DNA of 64,000 nucleotides from Nonomuraea helvata (lineage in GTDB: Bacteria; Actinomycetota; Actinomycetes; Streptosporangiales; Streptosporangiaceae): NCBI RefSeq assembly GCF_039535785.1, contig NZ_BAAAXV010000011.1, forward strand, positions 1 to 64,000. The letters are read 5' to 3'. A program made the position numbers and the translations under genes. Below, piece by piece: positions 26,143-34,920 of this stretch (positions are counted from its first letter, which is position 1; every line of letters starts with the position of its first letter). The notes under the pieces were generated by a model. The model was not told the DNA's origin, searched no databases, and saw nothing but the letters and a program-made list of their open reading frames with translations.

Positions 26143-26245
26143 TCACTCACTTAGTCACTCAGACGCCGTTTTCAAGATCAGAGATCAAGTGTTTACGCAG
26201 GTGGGCGGTACTGGGTTCGAACCAGTGACCCCTCGCTTGTAAGGC
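26139..26245. repeat. attR: attR with arm-type direct repeats
   Basis: The core at 26,200-26,245 is identical to attL. Two direct repeats containing TAGTCACTCA lie at 26,141-26,161. A similar pair lies inside attL at 9,713-9,733 and also at 2,858-2,878. They are likely integrase or Xis arm sites. Confidence 0.85.
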
Positions 26246-26273
26246 GAGTGCTCTACCGCTGAGCTAACCGCCC
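26202..26273 (-). tRNA. tRNA-Val (anticodon TAC)
   Basis: A 72-nt cloverleaf. The acceptor stem GGGCGGT pairs with ACCGCCC and the discriminator is A. The D arm contains GCTCAGCGGTAGAGC. The anticodon stem CTCGC/GCGAG encloses CTTACAA (anticodon TAC, Val). The T arm has loop TTCGAAC. CCA is not encoded on this side because the AICE now supplies the 3' flank. It is the integration target and stays intact. Confidence 0.95.
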
Positions 26274-26290
26274 CTGATCGGCACTACACC

Positions 26291-27232
26291 TTACGACACC
26301 ACAGGGCCCGATCGCACATCCACCACCCACCCAGGCCCCAGTTCGGGGCGGTCGGCGGCGCGCCAGCCCAGGAGGGCGGCTCCGAGCATGCTGGCGTCCA
26401 CCCCGAGCGCCGCCGGGACCAAGGGGGGTGCGTCGCGGAAGGCCAGGCGCTTGACGAGGCGGGTGCGTACCGGGTCGAAGAGGGCGGGGCCCGCTTCGGC
26501 CAGGCCGCCGCCGAGGACGATCACCGAGGGGTCCAGCAGGAGCGTGTACGTGGCCAGGGCCAGCGACAGGGCCTCCACAGCCTCGTCCCAGACCTCGACG
26601 GCGATCGGGTCGTCGGAGGAGACCACCTGCTCCGCCTTGACGCCTTCCACGCCGGCTCGCTGGCTGTAGCGGCGTCCCACCGAGGCCGCCGAGGCGTACG
26701 TCTCCAGGCAGCCGAACTGGCCGCACGCGCACTGCTCCCCGTCCGGGAAGACCGGGGTGTGGCCGATCTCGCCGGCCCAGCCCGAGGAGCCGCCGTACGG
26801 CTCGCCGCGGATGATCGAGGCACCGGCGATTCCCGTGCCGATGGGGAGGAAGAGGAAGTCCGAGAGCCCCCGGCCGGCGCCCAGGATGCTCTCCGCGAGG
26901 CCGCCGGTTCGTACGTCGTGGCCGAGCAGGACCGGGATGTCGAGGCTGGTGAAGCTGGCGGCGGGGACGTCGCGCCAGCCCAGGTTCGCCGCGTAGACGG
27001 CGGCGTTGTCGGACACCAGGCCAGGTACGGCCAGGCCGACGCCCGCGGGGATGCCGTCGCCCGAGGAGGCCAGGTGGCTGATGAAGTCGGAGATGGCGGC
27101 CACGACCGCCTCAGGGCCCTCGGCCCGGGGGGTCGGGCGCCGCTCGCTCAGCAGCACCGCGCCGGACTCGCTGACCAGGCCGCCCTTCATGGACGTGCCA
27201 CCGACGTCGAGCGCGACTACGAACGAACTCAT
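26291..27232 (-). CDS. ROK-family sugar kinase (glucokinase-like)
   Basis: About 313 residues from ATG 27232 (MSSFVVALDVGGTSMKGG). The phosphate-binding loop DVGGTSMKGG lies at about 9-18. The ATP/sugar motif FLPIGTGIAGASIIRG is followed by GWAGEIGHTPVFPDGEQCAC and GQFGCLETYASA, the ROK signature with the zinc-binding CxCGxxGCxE pattern. The C-terminal adenosine motif is VIVLGGGLAEAG. It phosphorylates glucose or a related hexose. It lies next to tRNA-Val and is monocistronic. Confidence 0.9.
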   Translation of the reverse strand: MSSFVVALDVGGTSMKGGLVSESGAVLLSERRPTPRAEGPEAVVAAISDFISHLASSGDGIPAGVGLAVPGLVSDNAAVYAANLGWRDVPAASFTSLDIPVLLGHDVRTGGLAESILGAGRGLSDFLFLPIGTGIAGASIIRGEPYGGSSGWAGEIGHTPVFPDGEQCACGQFGCLETYASAASVGRRYSQRAGVEGVKAEQVVSSDDPIAVEVWDEAVEALSLALATYTLLLDPSVIVLGGGLAEAGPALFDPVRTRLVKRLAFRDAPPLVPAALGVDASMLGAALLGWRAADRPELGPGWVVDVRSGPVVS

Positions 27233-27444
27233 TGCGGACACGGAAAGAGACGATAGCGCAGCTCAGTAAATGTCTGGAAAGGGTCTGCGGTCCGTTGTCC
27301 GGACTTCCCGGGAGTTCCAGCTACTTCTCGGCCTTGGGTTCCAGCTGCCCCAGGGCTCATGCCACGGCCGTCCGCGCCTCCTGGGGGCCTCATGGTCCCG
27401 GGCCGCTCCACCGGCCATTCCCGGGAGAAGGCGGTCGGAGCCGC

Positions 27445-27759
27445 TCAGGCGCGCCCCAGCACGCGGTTGAGCGCCGCCTCGACCTCCGCCGAGAGCCCCG
27501 GAGGCGGCGCCACGGCAGGGGCCGTGAGGGCGTCCGAGCGGGCCGTCCGTACGGCGCCGCAGGACCGGCACTCCACCTCGCCCAGCCGGCAGATCAGCGC
27601 CGAGGACCCGCACGTCGAGCACGAGTCCAGGTCGAGGTCGTGCAGTCGTTGACAGTCCGGGCAGATCAACACCTGGGTCTCGTGGCGCACCCCGCGCTGC
27701 CACGGGCTGGCGCCGCGCACCGGGTCGGTCTGCCGGGCCCCGCAGCGGTAGCAGGGCAT
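27445..27759 (-). CDS. Zinc-ribbon protein
   Basis: About 104 residues from MPCYRCGARQTDPVRGASPW; an ATG six codons upstream also fits. Four CxxC pairs are visible (CYRC, CPDC, CSTC, CRSC), enough for two zinc ribbons, followed by a helical tail LSAEVEAALNRVLGRA. It starts 28 bp after the stop of the AhpE gene on the same strand, so the two may be cotranscribed. The function is unknown; a nucleic-acid or protein-binding adaptor is possible. Confidence 0.7.
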   Translation of the reverse strand: MPCYRCGARQTDPVRGASPWQRGVRHETQVLICPDCQRLHDLDLDSCSTCGSSALICRLGEVECRSCGAVRTARSDALTAPAVAPPPGLSAEVEAALNRVLGRA

Positions 27760-27786
27760 CGTTCCCTCCGAGGTCAAGATCCGAAG

Positions 27787-28251
27787 TCAAGAAATGTCGG
27801 CGAGTGCCTTCACGTAGTCGGCGACGTCACGTGCGGAGGAGATCGGATTGACGACCGACCACCGGATCACGCCCTCGCCGTCGATGACGAAGGTCCCCCG
27901 AAGGGCGAACCCCTTCGCCTCATCCAACACACCGTACGCCCGCGCGACCTGTCCGTGTGGCCAGAAATCGGAGAGCAGCGGAAAGGTGTAACCCTCGCGA
28001 TCCGCCCACGCACGGTGCGTGAACATGGAGTCGACGGAGACCGTCAGCAGCTGTGCGCCCTCGAGAGGCTGGTCGCGCAGGGCGGACAGCTCGCTGTGAC
28101 AGATCCCGCTGAAAGCAAGCGGGTAGAAGACCAGCACGACCTTGGAGCCCCGGAACTGAGACAGGCTCACCGGGGTGCCGTGCTGGTCCTGCAGCTCGAA
28201 ATCCGGAGCCAGGGCGCCGACCTCGGCAGGATGCGCTTTCACAGGCATCAT
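27787..28251 (-). CDS. AhpE-like one-Cys peroxiredoxin
   Basis: 154 residues (start MMPVKAHPAEVGALAPDFEL; ATG 28248 equally likely). The thioredoxin fold has the peroxidatic Cys in FYPLAFSGICHSELSALRD; the PLAF-GIC-EL pattern is that of mycobacterial AhpE rather than BCP. No second cysteine in the resolving position is seen, fitting a one-Cys enzyme that would be reduced by mycothiol/mycoredoxin in actinobacteria. It reduces hydroperoxides in the cytoplasm. The neighbourhood with DUF3052 and aceE is conserved in Streptomyces. Confidence 0.9.
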   Translation of the reverse strand: MMPVKAHPAEVGALAPDFELQDQHGTPVSLSQFRGSKVVLVFYPLAFSGICHSELSALRDQPLEGAQLLTVSVDSMFTHRAWADREGYTFPLLSDFWPHGQVARAYGVLDEAKGFALRGTFVIDGEGVIRWSVVNPISSARDVADYVKALADIS

Positions 28252-28279
28252 CCTGCCGCATGGAAGGCGCTCGGACCCC

Positions 28280-28708
28280 CTACCGTTTGCCCTTGGGCGT
28301 GACGAGCCTGGTGCCGGACCAGTCGGGTGCGGCGGAGATGCTGCTGGTCTGCGAGAGCCCCGCGGTAGCGGCATCCTCCCCAATGTCGCTCGGCTCCACG
28401 TGGCCGTCGCGTCCGGCCTTGGGAGTCAGCAGCCAGATCTGGCCGCCGTCGGCGAGTGCTCGCATGGCGTCGCTGAGGGCGTCGAAGAGGTCTCCGTCGC
28501 CGTCGCGCCACCACAGCAGCACAACGTCGACGACGTCGTCACTCTCCTCGTCCAGCAGCTCGTTGCCGGTCAGGTCCTCGATGGACTCGCGAAGCTCGTC
28601 GTCGACGTCCTCGTCCCAACCGATCTCCTGCACCACCTGACCCGGCTTGAGGCCGAGCCGTTCGGCCAGGCCGCGCTCGCCCTGCGCCTGACCCGCGGTC
28701 GCGCTCAC
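28280..28708 (-). CDS. DUF3052 family protein
   Basis: 142 residues from GTG 28708, which follows AGGAGGG. It contains GLAERLGLKPGQVVQEIGWD, an acidic stretch EDVDDELRESIEDLTGNELL, DVVDVVLLWWRDGDGDLFDA and IWLLTPKAGRDGHVEPSDIG. DUF3052 proteins are conserved in actinobacteria and often lie beside the AhpE and aceE genes, as here. The fold resembles a small Rossmann-like domain. The role is unknown. Confidence 0.88.
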   Translation of the reverse strand: MSATAGQAQGERGLAERLGLKPGQVVQEIGWDEDVDDELRESIEDLTGNELLDEESDDVVDVVLLWWRDGDGDLFDALSDAMRALADGGQIWLLTPKAGRDGHVEPSDIGEDAATAGLSQTSSISAAPDWSGTRLVTPKGKR

Positions 28709-28825
28709 GTTTATCCCTCCTGCTTGAGTGGCCCCGCTTATGCGGTTTATCGCTTCGGCACAGTCCACACGCTGTGACCCTCAGTCGTCAACGGTCGCCA
28801 CGGGTGCGGCCGTAGTCGGCCAGAA

Positions 28826-29233
28826 TCAATCAGACAAAAACGACAGGCGAACCTGGCGTTGCGGGTTGTCGACGTTCAGGTCGACAAGTGCGATCGACTG
28901 CCATGTGCCGAGCGTCAATCGCCCGCCCAGCACGGGCACCGTGGCGTACGGCGGGATCAGTGCCGGCATGACATGCGACCTTCCGTGACCCCGCGAACCG
29001 TGCGCGTGACCCCAGCGGTCATCGGGCGGCAGCAGCTCGCGCAGTGCGGCGAGCAGGTCGTCGTCGCTGCGCGAGCCCAGCTCGAGCAGGGCGACACCGG
29101 CCGTCGCATGGGGCACGAAGATGTGCAGCAGCCCGTCGCCGCCCTGCGCGCGCACGAAATCGGAGCATTCGCCCGTGATGTCGTGCACCGTCTCTCGTGA
29201 CCCTGTGGCCACAGAGATGATTTTAGATCTCAC
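28826..29233 (-). CDS. YjbQ-family protein (UPF0047)
   Basis: 135 residues from GTG 29233. The family pattern is clear: a TRETVHDIT-like N-terminus (SRETVHDITGECSDFVRAQG), HIFVPHATAGVALLE, the metal-binding histidine cluster RWGHAHGSRGHGRSHVMPAL, and GTWQSIALVDLNVDNPQRQV. Family members show weak thiamine-phosphate synthase activity and may have another main function. It is followed 9 bp upstream by the DUF1918 gene on the same strand. Confidence 0.9.
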   Translation of the reverse strand: MRSKIISVATGSRETVHDITGECSDFVRAQGGDGLLHIFVPHATAGVALLELGSRSDDDLLAALRELLPPDDRWGHAHGSRGHGRSHVMPALIPPYATVPVLGGRLTLGTWQSIALVDLNVDNPQRQVRLSFLSD

Positions 29234-29242
29234 ACGGAAATC

Positions 29243-29425
29243 CTACTTATGCACCACGACGGCATCCGGCCCGGGAAACACCAGTCCGGTGTGCCCGTCG
29301 TCGAAGCGCACCATGTACGGAGGTTCGCCCTCGGGGCCCTGGACCTCCGTGATCACACCACTCCGGTCCCTTTCGCCGACGATATGCCCGTGCACCAGGA
29401 GCCGGTCTCCTACCGCAGCATTCAT
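29243..29425 (-). CDS. DUF1918 protein
   Basis: A 60-residue protein, NAAVGDRLLVHGHIVGERDR, then SGVITEVQGPEGEPPYMVRF, then DDGHTGLVFPGPDAVVVHK. This SH3-like all-beta domain is very common in actinomycetes. It is probably cotranscribed with yjbQ. The start at 29425 is preferred over 29434 because MNAAVGDR is the usual N-terminus. Confidence 0.85.
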   Translation of the reverse strand: MNAAVGDRLLVHGHIVGERDRSGVITEVQGPEGEPPYMVRFDDGHTGLVFPGPDAVVVHK

Positions 29426-29531
29426 ACATCCCACATTGGTACGCGGAAAGCCATACGAAAAGAGCGATTCGCAACTTTTGCTCCCCCTGCAGGGGGAGGA
29501 AGAAAAATGACCGAAACGTTACCCTTCGCTG

Positions 29532-30950
29532 ATGTGGCGTTTCGGGCTCCGCGGCCGGATGGCGATGTCGTACGTGCTGGTCACGGCCACCGCGGTACTG
29601 CTGGTCGAGGCCGTGATCGTGGCCCTTTACGTGATCCCGCAGGCCAGCGCGACCGACCTGGCCTCGGTGCTGCGGGACCAGGCGGGGCGGGACGCCAAGG
29701 CGCTCAGCCAGGACGCGGCCAGGCGGCCGCCACCGCTGCCCGACGCCTCGGGCCGCGATCTCCTGCAGAGGGCGATGTCCACGGCGGAGCCGCGAACCCT
29801 CCTGAGCGGCGTCAGGCCGCCCGAACCGGGCTTCGCCATGCTGGAGACGCTCGTCGACACGGAAGGCGTGATCGTCGGCAGCTCCGCGCCCGAGATCTAC
29901 GGAGTGGGCACCGGCCTGGACGTCCCCCTGCCTGGCCGCGAGGGAGGCGGCGGCACGGCCAGGACCAGGACGGGCGCGACGGTCTGGCACTTCAGCCCCG
30001 TGACCGTGAAGACGCCCGTGGGTCTGCAGATCCTCGGGTACGTGTACGTCCAGGCCCCGGCGGAGGCCGCACCCGCCGCGCCGGTCGTGGGCTCGCTCGC
30101 GCCCTTGCTGGTGCCCGGTCTGCTGGCGGTGGGGCTCGTGGTGCCGGTCGGGCTGGTGTTCGGCCTGCTCAGCACGCGCCGGCTGACCACCAGGGTGCGC
30201 CGGCTCGCCGGCGTCACGACGGCCGTGGCCTCGGGCGACTTCCGGCCACGGGTGGCGGTCACGGGGAGCGATGAGGTGAGCACGCTCGAGCATTCGTTCA
30301 ACCTCATGACCGACCGGCTCGGCGCGGCGGTCGAGGCGGCCAGGCTGACCGCGCGGGCCGAGGCCCGCCAGGCCGAACGCGGCAGGATCGCCAGGGAGCT
30401 GCACGACTCGATCTCCCAGGATCTGTTCTCGCTGAGCCTGCTGGCCGGGGGCATGCGCAGGGCCGCGCCGGACGCCCTGCGCGAACAGGCCGAGGCGATG
30501 GAGCGCACCGCCGCCCGCGCGATGCGCGAGATGCAGGCGCTGCTGCTGGAGCTGCGGCCGGTGGCGCTGGAGGACGCGGGCCTGCTGCCCGCCCTGGAGG
30601 AGCTCTGCCACGCGTACGAGACGCGGCTCGGCGTCAAGGTCCGGGCCGAACTGGCGGAGGTCGTGCTGTCGCCCCCGGCCGAGCACGCGGTGCTGCGCCT
30701 CGTCCAGGAGGCGCTCGGCAACGCGATCAAGCACGCTGAGCCGACCAGGATCACGGTACGGCTGGGCCGCCACGACGGCCCGGTCACCGTGGAGGTGTCG
30801 GACGACGGCCTGGGCTTCGACCCCTCCGGCGTGGCCGCCAAACACGGCATGGGCCTGGCGCTGATGCGCGAGCGGGTGGAGGAGCTCGGCGGCCGATGGG
30901 AGATCCACAGTGACGGGAGCGGCACCACAGTGAGAGCGAGCCTGCCATGA
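29532..30950 (+). CDS. NarL-type sensor histidine kinase
   Basis: 472 residues. TM1 (MSYVLVTATAVLLVEAVIVALYV) and TM2 (LLVPGLLAVGLVVPVGLVFG, about 194-213) enclose a sensor domain of about 155 residues. A HAMP domain follows (TTRVRRLAGVTTAVASGDFR), then the HisKA_3 phosphoacceptor box RIARELHDSISQDLFSLSLL, and an HATPase with N box EALGNAIKHAEP and G boxes DDGLGFDP and GMGLALMRER. The upstream start in the same frame is less likely. It overlaps the response regulator by four bases, so the pair forms one two-component system. The signal is unknown. Confidence 0.92.
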   Translation: MWRFGLRGRMAMSYVLVTATAVLLVEAVIVALYVIPQASATDLASVLRDQAGRDAKALSQDAARRPPPLPDASGRDLLQRAMSTAEPRTLLSGVRPPEPGFAMLETLVDTEGVIVGSSAPEIYGVGTGLDVPLPGREGGGGTARTRTGATVWHFSPVTVKTPVGLQILGYVYVQAPAEAAPAAPVVGSLAPLLVPGLLAVGLVVPVGLVFGLLSTRRLTTRVRRLAGVTTAVASGDFRPRVAVTGSDEVSTLEHSFNLMTDRLGAAVEAARLTARAEARQAERGRIARELHDSISQDLFSLSLLAGGMRRAAPDALREQAEAMERTAARAMREMQALLLELRPVALEDAGLLPALEELCHAYETRLGVKVRAELAEVVLSPPAEHAVLRLVQEALGNAIKHAEPTRITVRLGRHDGPVTVEVSDDGLGFDPSGVAAKHGMGLALMRERVEELGGRWEIHSDGSGTTVRASLP

Positions 30951-31600
30951 CCATCCGCGTCCTCATCGTCGACGATCACGAGGTGGTGCGCCAGGGGCTG
31001 CGGTTCGTCCTGGAGCAGGAGGAGGGGATCGAGGTCGTGGGGGAGAGCGGCGACGGGGCGGCGGCGCTGCACGCCGTCCGGGGGCTGCGGCCCGACGTGG
31101 TGCTGCTCGACCTGGTCATGCCCGTCATGGACGGGCTCGCGGTGCTGGAGAGGCTGCGCGGGGAGGCGGAGCGGCCCGCGGTGATCGTGCTGACCTCGTT
31201 CCAGGAGGAGGACAGGGTGGTGGAGGCGGTACGGCTCGGCGCGCTGTCGTACCTGTCCAAGACGACCGCGGTCGACCGGGTGGTGGAGGCGGTGCGCGCG
31301 GCGGCGCGGGGCGGCAGCGTGCTGGAGCCCGGGATCGCGGCGCTGCTGCTCGGGCGGGTGCGCCAGGGCGGCCGCCCGAGACCGCTCGACCTGCTGACAC
31401 CCAGAGAGCGGCAGGTGCTGTCGGCGATGGCGAGGGGGCGGTCGAACTCGGAGATCGCCAGGGACCTGCGCATGGGCAGGGAGACCGTCAAGACGCACGT
31501 CTCCAGCATCCTGGCCAAGCTCGGCGTGGCCGACCGCACCCAGGCCGCGATCTTCGCGCTCCAGCAGGGCCTCGTCCCGCTGGACGAGGCCCTGGGATAG
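30947..31600 (+). CDS. NarL/FixJ-family response regulator
   Basis: 217 residues. The receiver domain has the acidic pair in VLIVDDHEVVRQGLRF, the phosphoacceptor Asp in PDVVLLDLVMPVMDGL, T/S in IVLTSFQEED and Lys in SYLSKTTAVD. The LuxR-type HTH is at about 143-205 (LTPRERQVLSAMARGRSNSE, IARDLRMGRETVKTHVSSIL). It overlaps the kinase gene (ATGA) and would be phosphorylated by it. The target genes may include its own operon or aceE next to it, but nothing in the sequence proves this. Confidence 0.93.
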   Translation: MTIRVLIVDDHEVVRQGLRFVLEQEEGIEVVGESGDGAAALHAVRGLRPDVVLLDLVMPVMDGLAVLERLRGEAERPAVIVLTSFQEEDRVVEAVRLGALSYLSKTTAVDRVVEAVRAAARGGSVLEPGIAALLLGRVRQGGRPRPLDLLTPRERQVLSAMARGRSNSEIARDLRMGRETVKTHVSSILAKLGVADRTQAAIFALQQGLVPLDEALG

Positions 31601-31988
31601 GGCCCTGAGGTAGGTGGGCCGCACCCTCGGGAGCCGCCCCGGGAGGACGGCCGTTAGACTCCCTCGGTCACATCGCGCTGCCGCGGGTGAGAACCTCTCC
31701 TCTTCGGGGGAGAGAGGAGAGTACGGGCAGCGGTGGCAAGGGAACATTCGAGCGAAATTTCGTCTGTTTTCCTGTCTTGTTAAATTGCTCCCGGGATGTA
31801 ACCTTTGGGGGCGATTCGTCCTACCATCGGTGGTCTAGGCCATCTGATCGTCTCTGCCAGCAGGGACGCCTCTGGTTACCGGCCAGTAGAGATGCGTTTT
31901 CTACGGCTAGCGACCAGGATGGAAGGCGACCGCGAGGGCTAGACACCCAAAAGACCAGACATCAGTCATCCTCGGAAGGCGAGACCCA
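31601..31988. other. aceE upstream region, no gene
   Basis: The ~390 bp between the response regulator and aceE include an AT-richer stretch at about 31,740-31,800 that probably holds the aceE promoter. The GTG start at 31989 follows GGAAGG at 31974-31979. No terminator for the two-component operon is obvious. Confidence 0.4.
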
Positions 31989-34736
31989 GTGGCTTCCGGA
32001 CGCCAGCGATTCTCGATCATCAGCGACGGCCTACCCAGCCAGCTGCCTGATGTCGACCCCAGCGAGACCAACGAGTGGCTCGAGTCTCTCGACAATGTCG
32101 TCAAGACCGAAGGCCGCACCAGAGCCCGCTACCTCATGCTGCGCATGCTGGAGCGGGCCCGCGAGCACCAGGTCGGCGTGCCGGGTTTGCGGAGCACCGA
32201 CTACATCAACACGATCCCGCCGGAGCGCGAGCCCTGGTTCCCGGGTGACGAGCACGTCGAGCGCCGCATCCGCGCCTACATCCGCTGGAACGCGGCGATC
32301 ATGGTGTCCAGGGCCAACGCCCGCACCAACGTCGGCGGCCACATCGCCACCTACGCCTCCGCCGCCTCCCTCTACGAAGTGGGCTTCAACCACTTCTTCC
32401 GCGGCAAGGACCACGGCGAGTCGGGCGACCAGGTCTTCTTCCAGGGGCACGCGGCGCCCGGCATCTACGCCCGCGCCTTCCTCGAGGGCCGGCTCAACGA
32501 GGCGCAGCTCGACGCGTTCCGGCAGGAGCTCTCGCACGGCTTCCACGGCCTGCCCTCCTACCCCCACCCGCGCCTCATGCCCGATTTCTGGGAGTTCCCG
32601 ACGGTCTCCATGGGCCTCGGCCCGATCGGCGCGATCTACCAGGCGCGGTTCAACCGCTATCTGCTCAACCGGCAGCTCAAGGACACCAGCCGCAGCCACG
32701 TATGGGCGTTCCTCGGCGACGGCGAGATGGACGAGCCCGAGTCGCTCGGCGCGATCGGCCTGGCCGCCCGCGAGGAGCTCGACAACCTCACGTTCGTGAT
32801 CAACTGCAACCTGCAGCGGCTCGACGGTCCGGTACGCGGCAACGGCAAGATCATCCAGGAGCTGGAGTCGTACTTCCGCGGCGCCGGCTGGAACGTGATC
32901 AAGGTCGTGTGGGGCCGCGACTGGGACCCGCTGCTCGCGGCCGACGTCGACGGCGTGCTGGTCAACCAGATGAACACGACCCCCGACGGCCAGTTCCAGA
33001 CGTACTCGGTCGAGTCCGGCGGCTACATCCGCGACAACTTCTTCGGCGGCGACCCGCGCCTGCGCAAGATGGTCGAGCACCTGACCGACGACGACATCCG
33101 CAAGCTGTCGCGCGGCGGCCACGACTACCGCAAGGTCTACGCGGCGTTCAAGGCGGCCCGCGAGCACGTCGGCCAGCCGACCGTGATCCTCGCCCAGACC
33201 ATCAAGGGCTGGACGCTGGGCAAGGACTTCGAGGCGCGCAACGCCACCCACCAGATGAAGAAGCTCACCAAGGCCGAGCTGAAGGAGTTCCGCGACCGGC
33301 TCTACCTGCCGATCCCGGACTCGGCGCTGGAGGGCGACCTTCCCCCGTACTTCCACCCGGGCGAGAACGACCCCGAGATCCAGTACATGAAGGAGCGCCG
33401 CGCGGCGCTCGGCGGCGTGCTGCCCAAGCGGGTCATGCGCGCCAAGCCGGTCAAGCTGCCCGGCGACGAGGTCTACAGCACCTTCCAGAAGGGCTCGGGC
33501 AAGCAGCAGGTCGCCACCACGATGGCGTTCGTGCGGCTGCTGAAGGACCTCATGCGCGACAAGGAGATCGGCCACCGGTTCGTGCCGATCATCCCGGACG
33601 AGGCCCGCACGTTCGGTCTCGACGCCATGTTCCCGACGGCCAAGATCTACTCCCCGCACGGCCAGACGTACGAGGCCGTCGACAGGGAGCTGCTGCTGTC
33701 GTACAAGGAGGCCGTGCAGGGGCAGATCCTGCACGAGGGCATCAGCGAGTCGGGCTCGATGGCCTCGGCCATCGCGGCCGGCACCGCCTACGCCACGCAC
33801 GGCGAGCACATGATCCCGATCTACATCTTCTACTCGATGTTCGGGTGGCAGCGCACCGGCGACCAGATGTGGCAGATGGGCGACCAGATGGGCCGCGGCT
33901 TCCTGCTCGGCGCCACCGCCGGCCGCACCACGCTGAACGGTGAGGGCCTGCAGCACGAGGACGGCCACACGCCGCTCATCGCCTCGACCAACCCGGCCGC
34001 GGTCTCCTATGACCCGTCCTGGGCGTTCGAGGTGGCCCACATCGTCAAGGACGGCCTGCGGAGGATGTACGGCGACCAGCCGGAGGACGTCTTCTACTAC
34101 CTGACCGTCTACAACGAGCCCTACCTGCAGCCCGCCCAGCCCGCCAACATCGACGTACAGGGCCTGCTCAAGGGCCTGTACAAGTTCGCCGACGGGCCGC
34201 AGATCCAGGGGCCGAAGGCCAACATCCTGGTCTCCGGCGTGGCGGGCCCGTGGGCGATGGAGGCGCAGCGCCTGCTCGCGGAGGACTGGGGCGTGTCGGC
34301 CGACGTGTGGTCGGCGACGTCGTGGTCCGAGCTGCGCCGCGATGCCATGGCCTGCGAGGAGCACAACCTGCTCAACCCCGACGCCGAGCAGCGGGTGCCC
34401 TACGTGACCCAGGTGCTCTCCCACGCGCAGGGCCCGTTCGTGGGCGTCAGCGACTACATGAAGGCCGTGCAGGACCAGATCGCGCAGTGGGTGCCGGGTG
34501 ACTGGTCCTCGCTGGGCACCGACGGGTTCGGTCTGTCCGACACGCGCTCGGCGCTGCGCCGCCACTTCCACGTGGACGCCGCCTCGATCACGCTGGCCGT
34601 GCTGACCAGCCTGGTCAAGCGGGGCGAGCTCGACGGCGAGGTGCTGCGCGAGGCCATCGCCCGCTACCACCTCAAGAACGGCGTCACCGAGGCCGGCGGC
34701 GCCGAGAGCAACGACACCCAGTCGATGGGCGTCTGA
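31989..34736 (+). CDS. aceE: Pyruvate dehydrogenase E1 component (homodimeric)
   Basis: 915 residues, the full length of the homodimeric alpha2 E1. It decarboxylates pyruvate with thiamine diphosphate and passes the acetyl group to lipoyl-E2. Visible signatures are DYINTIPPEREPWFPGDEHV, GGHIATYASAASLYEVGFNH, the ThDP/Mg motif VWAFLGDGEMDEPESLGAIG, NCNLQRLDGPVRGNGKIIQE and a C-terminal transketolase-type segment MASAIAAGTAYATHGEHMIP. The GTG start follows GGAAGG. E2 and E3 genes are not in the window. A strong terminator follows directly. Confidence 0.97.
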   Translation: MASGRQRFSIISDGLPSQLPDVDPSETNEWLESLDNVVKTEGRTRARYLMLRMLERAREHQVGVPGLRSTDYINTIPPEREPWFPGDEHVERRIRAYIRWNAAIMVSRANARTNVGGHIATYASAASLYEVGFNHFFRGKDHGESGDQVFFQGHAAPGIYARAFLEGRLNEAQLDAFRQELSHGFHGLPSYPHPRLMPDFWEFPTVSMGLGPIGAIYQARFNRYLLNRQLKDTSRSHVWAFLGDGEMDEPESLGAIGLAAREELDNLTFVINCNLQRLDGPVRGNGKIIQELESYFRGAGWNVIKVVWGRDWDPLLAADVDGVLVNQMNTTPDGQFQTYSVESGGYIRDNFFGGDPRLRKMVEHLTDDDIRKLSRGGHDYRKVYAAFKAAREHVGQPTVILAQTIKGWTLGKDFEARNATHQMKKLTKAELKEFRDRLYLPIPDSALEGDLPPYFHPGENDPEIQYMKERRAALGGVLPKRVMRAKPVKLPGDEVYSTFQKGSGKQQVATTMAFVRLLKDLMRDKEIGHRFVPIIPDEARTFGLDAMFPTAKIYSPHGQTYEAVDRELLLSYKEAVQGQILHEGISESGSMASAIAAGTAYATHGEHMIPIYIFYSMFGWQRTGDQMWQMGDQMGRGFLLGATAGRTTLNGEGLQHEDGHTPLIASTNPAAVSYDPSWAFEVAHIVKDGLRRMYGDQPEDVFYYLTVYNEPYLQPAQPANIDVQGLLKGLYKFADGPQIQGPKANILVSGVAGPWAMEAQRLLAEDWGVSADVWSATSWSELRRDAMACEEHNLLNPDAEQRVPYVTQVLSHAQGPFVGVSDYMKAVQDQIAQWVPGDWSSLGTDGFGLSDTRSALRRHFHVDAASITLAVLTSLVKRGELDGEVLREAIARYHLKNGVTEAGGAESNDTQSMGV

Positions 34737-34746
34737 GTCATCCACG

Positions 34747-34786
34747 GACGGCGCTCCCGCGAAGATTCTTTCGCGGGAGCGCCGTC
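34747..34786 (+). terminator. aceE terminator
   Basis: Perfect 17-bp arms GACGGCGCTCCCGCGAA and TTCGCGGGAGCGCCGTC with loop GATTCT, followed by ATTT, 10 bp after the aceE stop. Confidence 0.9.
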
Positions 34787-34920
34787 ATTTCAGCGCCCAC
34801 GCCGGTTGGCCTGTGAGGCGGCACGTCGAGGAGGGGTACGGGCCGCCTCACGCGGGTATGGTGCGGCGTCACGTATTGTGGGCACTACTTCCCCCTGAGA
34901 GACGAGGGGAAATCAGTTTC

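Larger units (their letters stand above)
9572..26245. mobile_element. AICE (pSAM2-like) integrated in tRNA-Val(TAC)
   Basis: A 16.7-kb element with 46-bp att repeats. Int-xis-repSA are tightly overlapped at the tRNA side, with a divergent KorSA-like GntR regulator. A Nudix gene (compare pif of pSAM2) and an XRE regulator lie at the other end. No FtsK/SpoIIIE-type transfer gene or spd gene is visible, and the middle is taken up by four IS elements, a repeat copy and an OLD-type nuclease. It probably can excise and replicate in principle, but cannot transfer itself. Confidence 0.85.

Noticed and set aside
32031..34745. A 904-codon minus-strand open frame opposite aceE
   Set aside because: It is the antisense shadow of aceE in high-GC DNA; the plus frame matches the E1 family over its full length.
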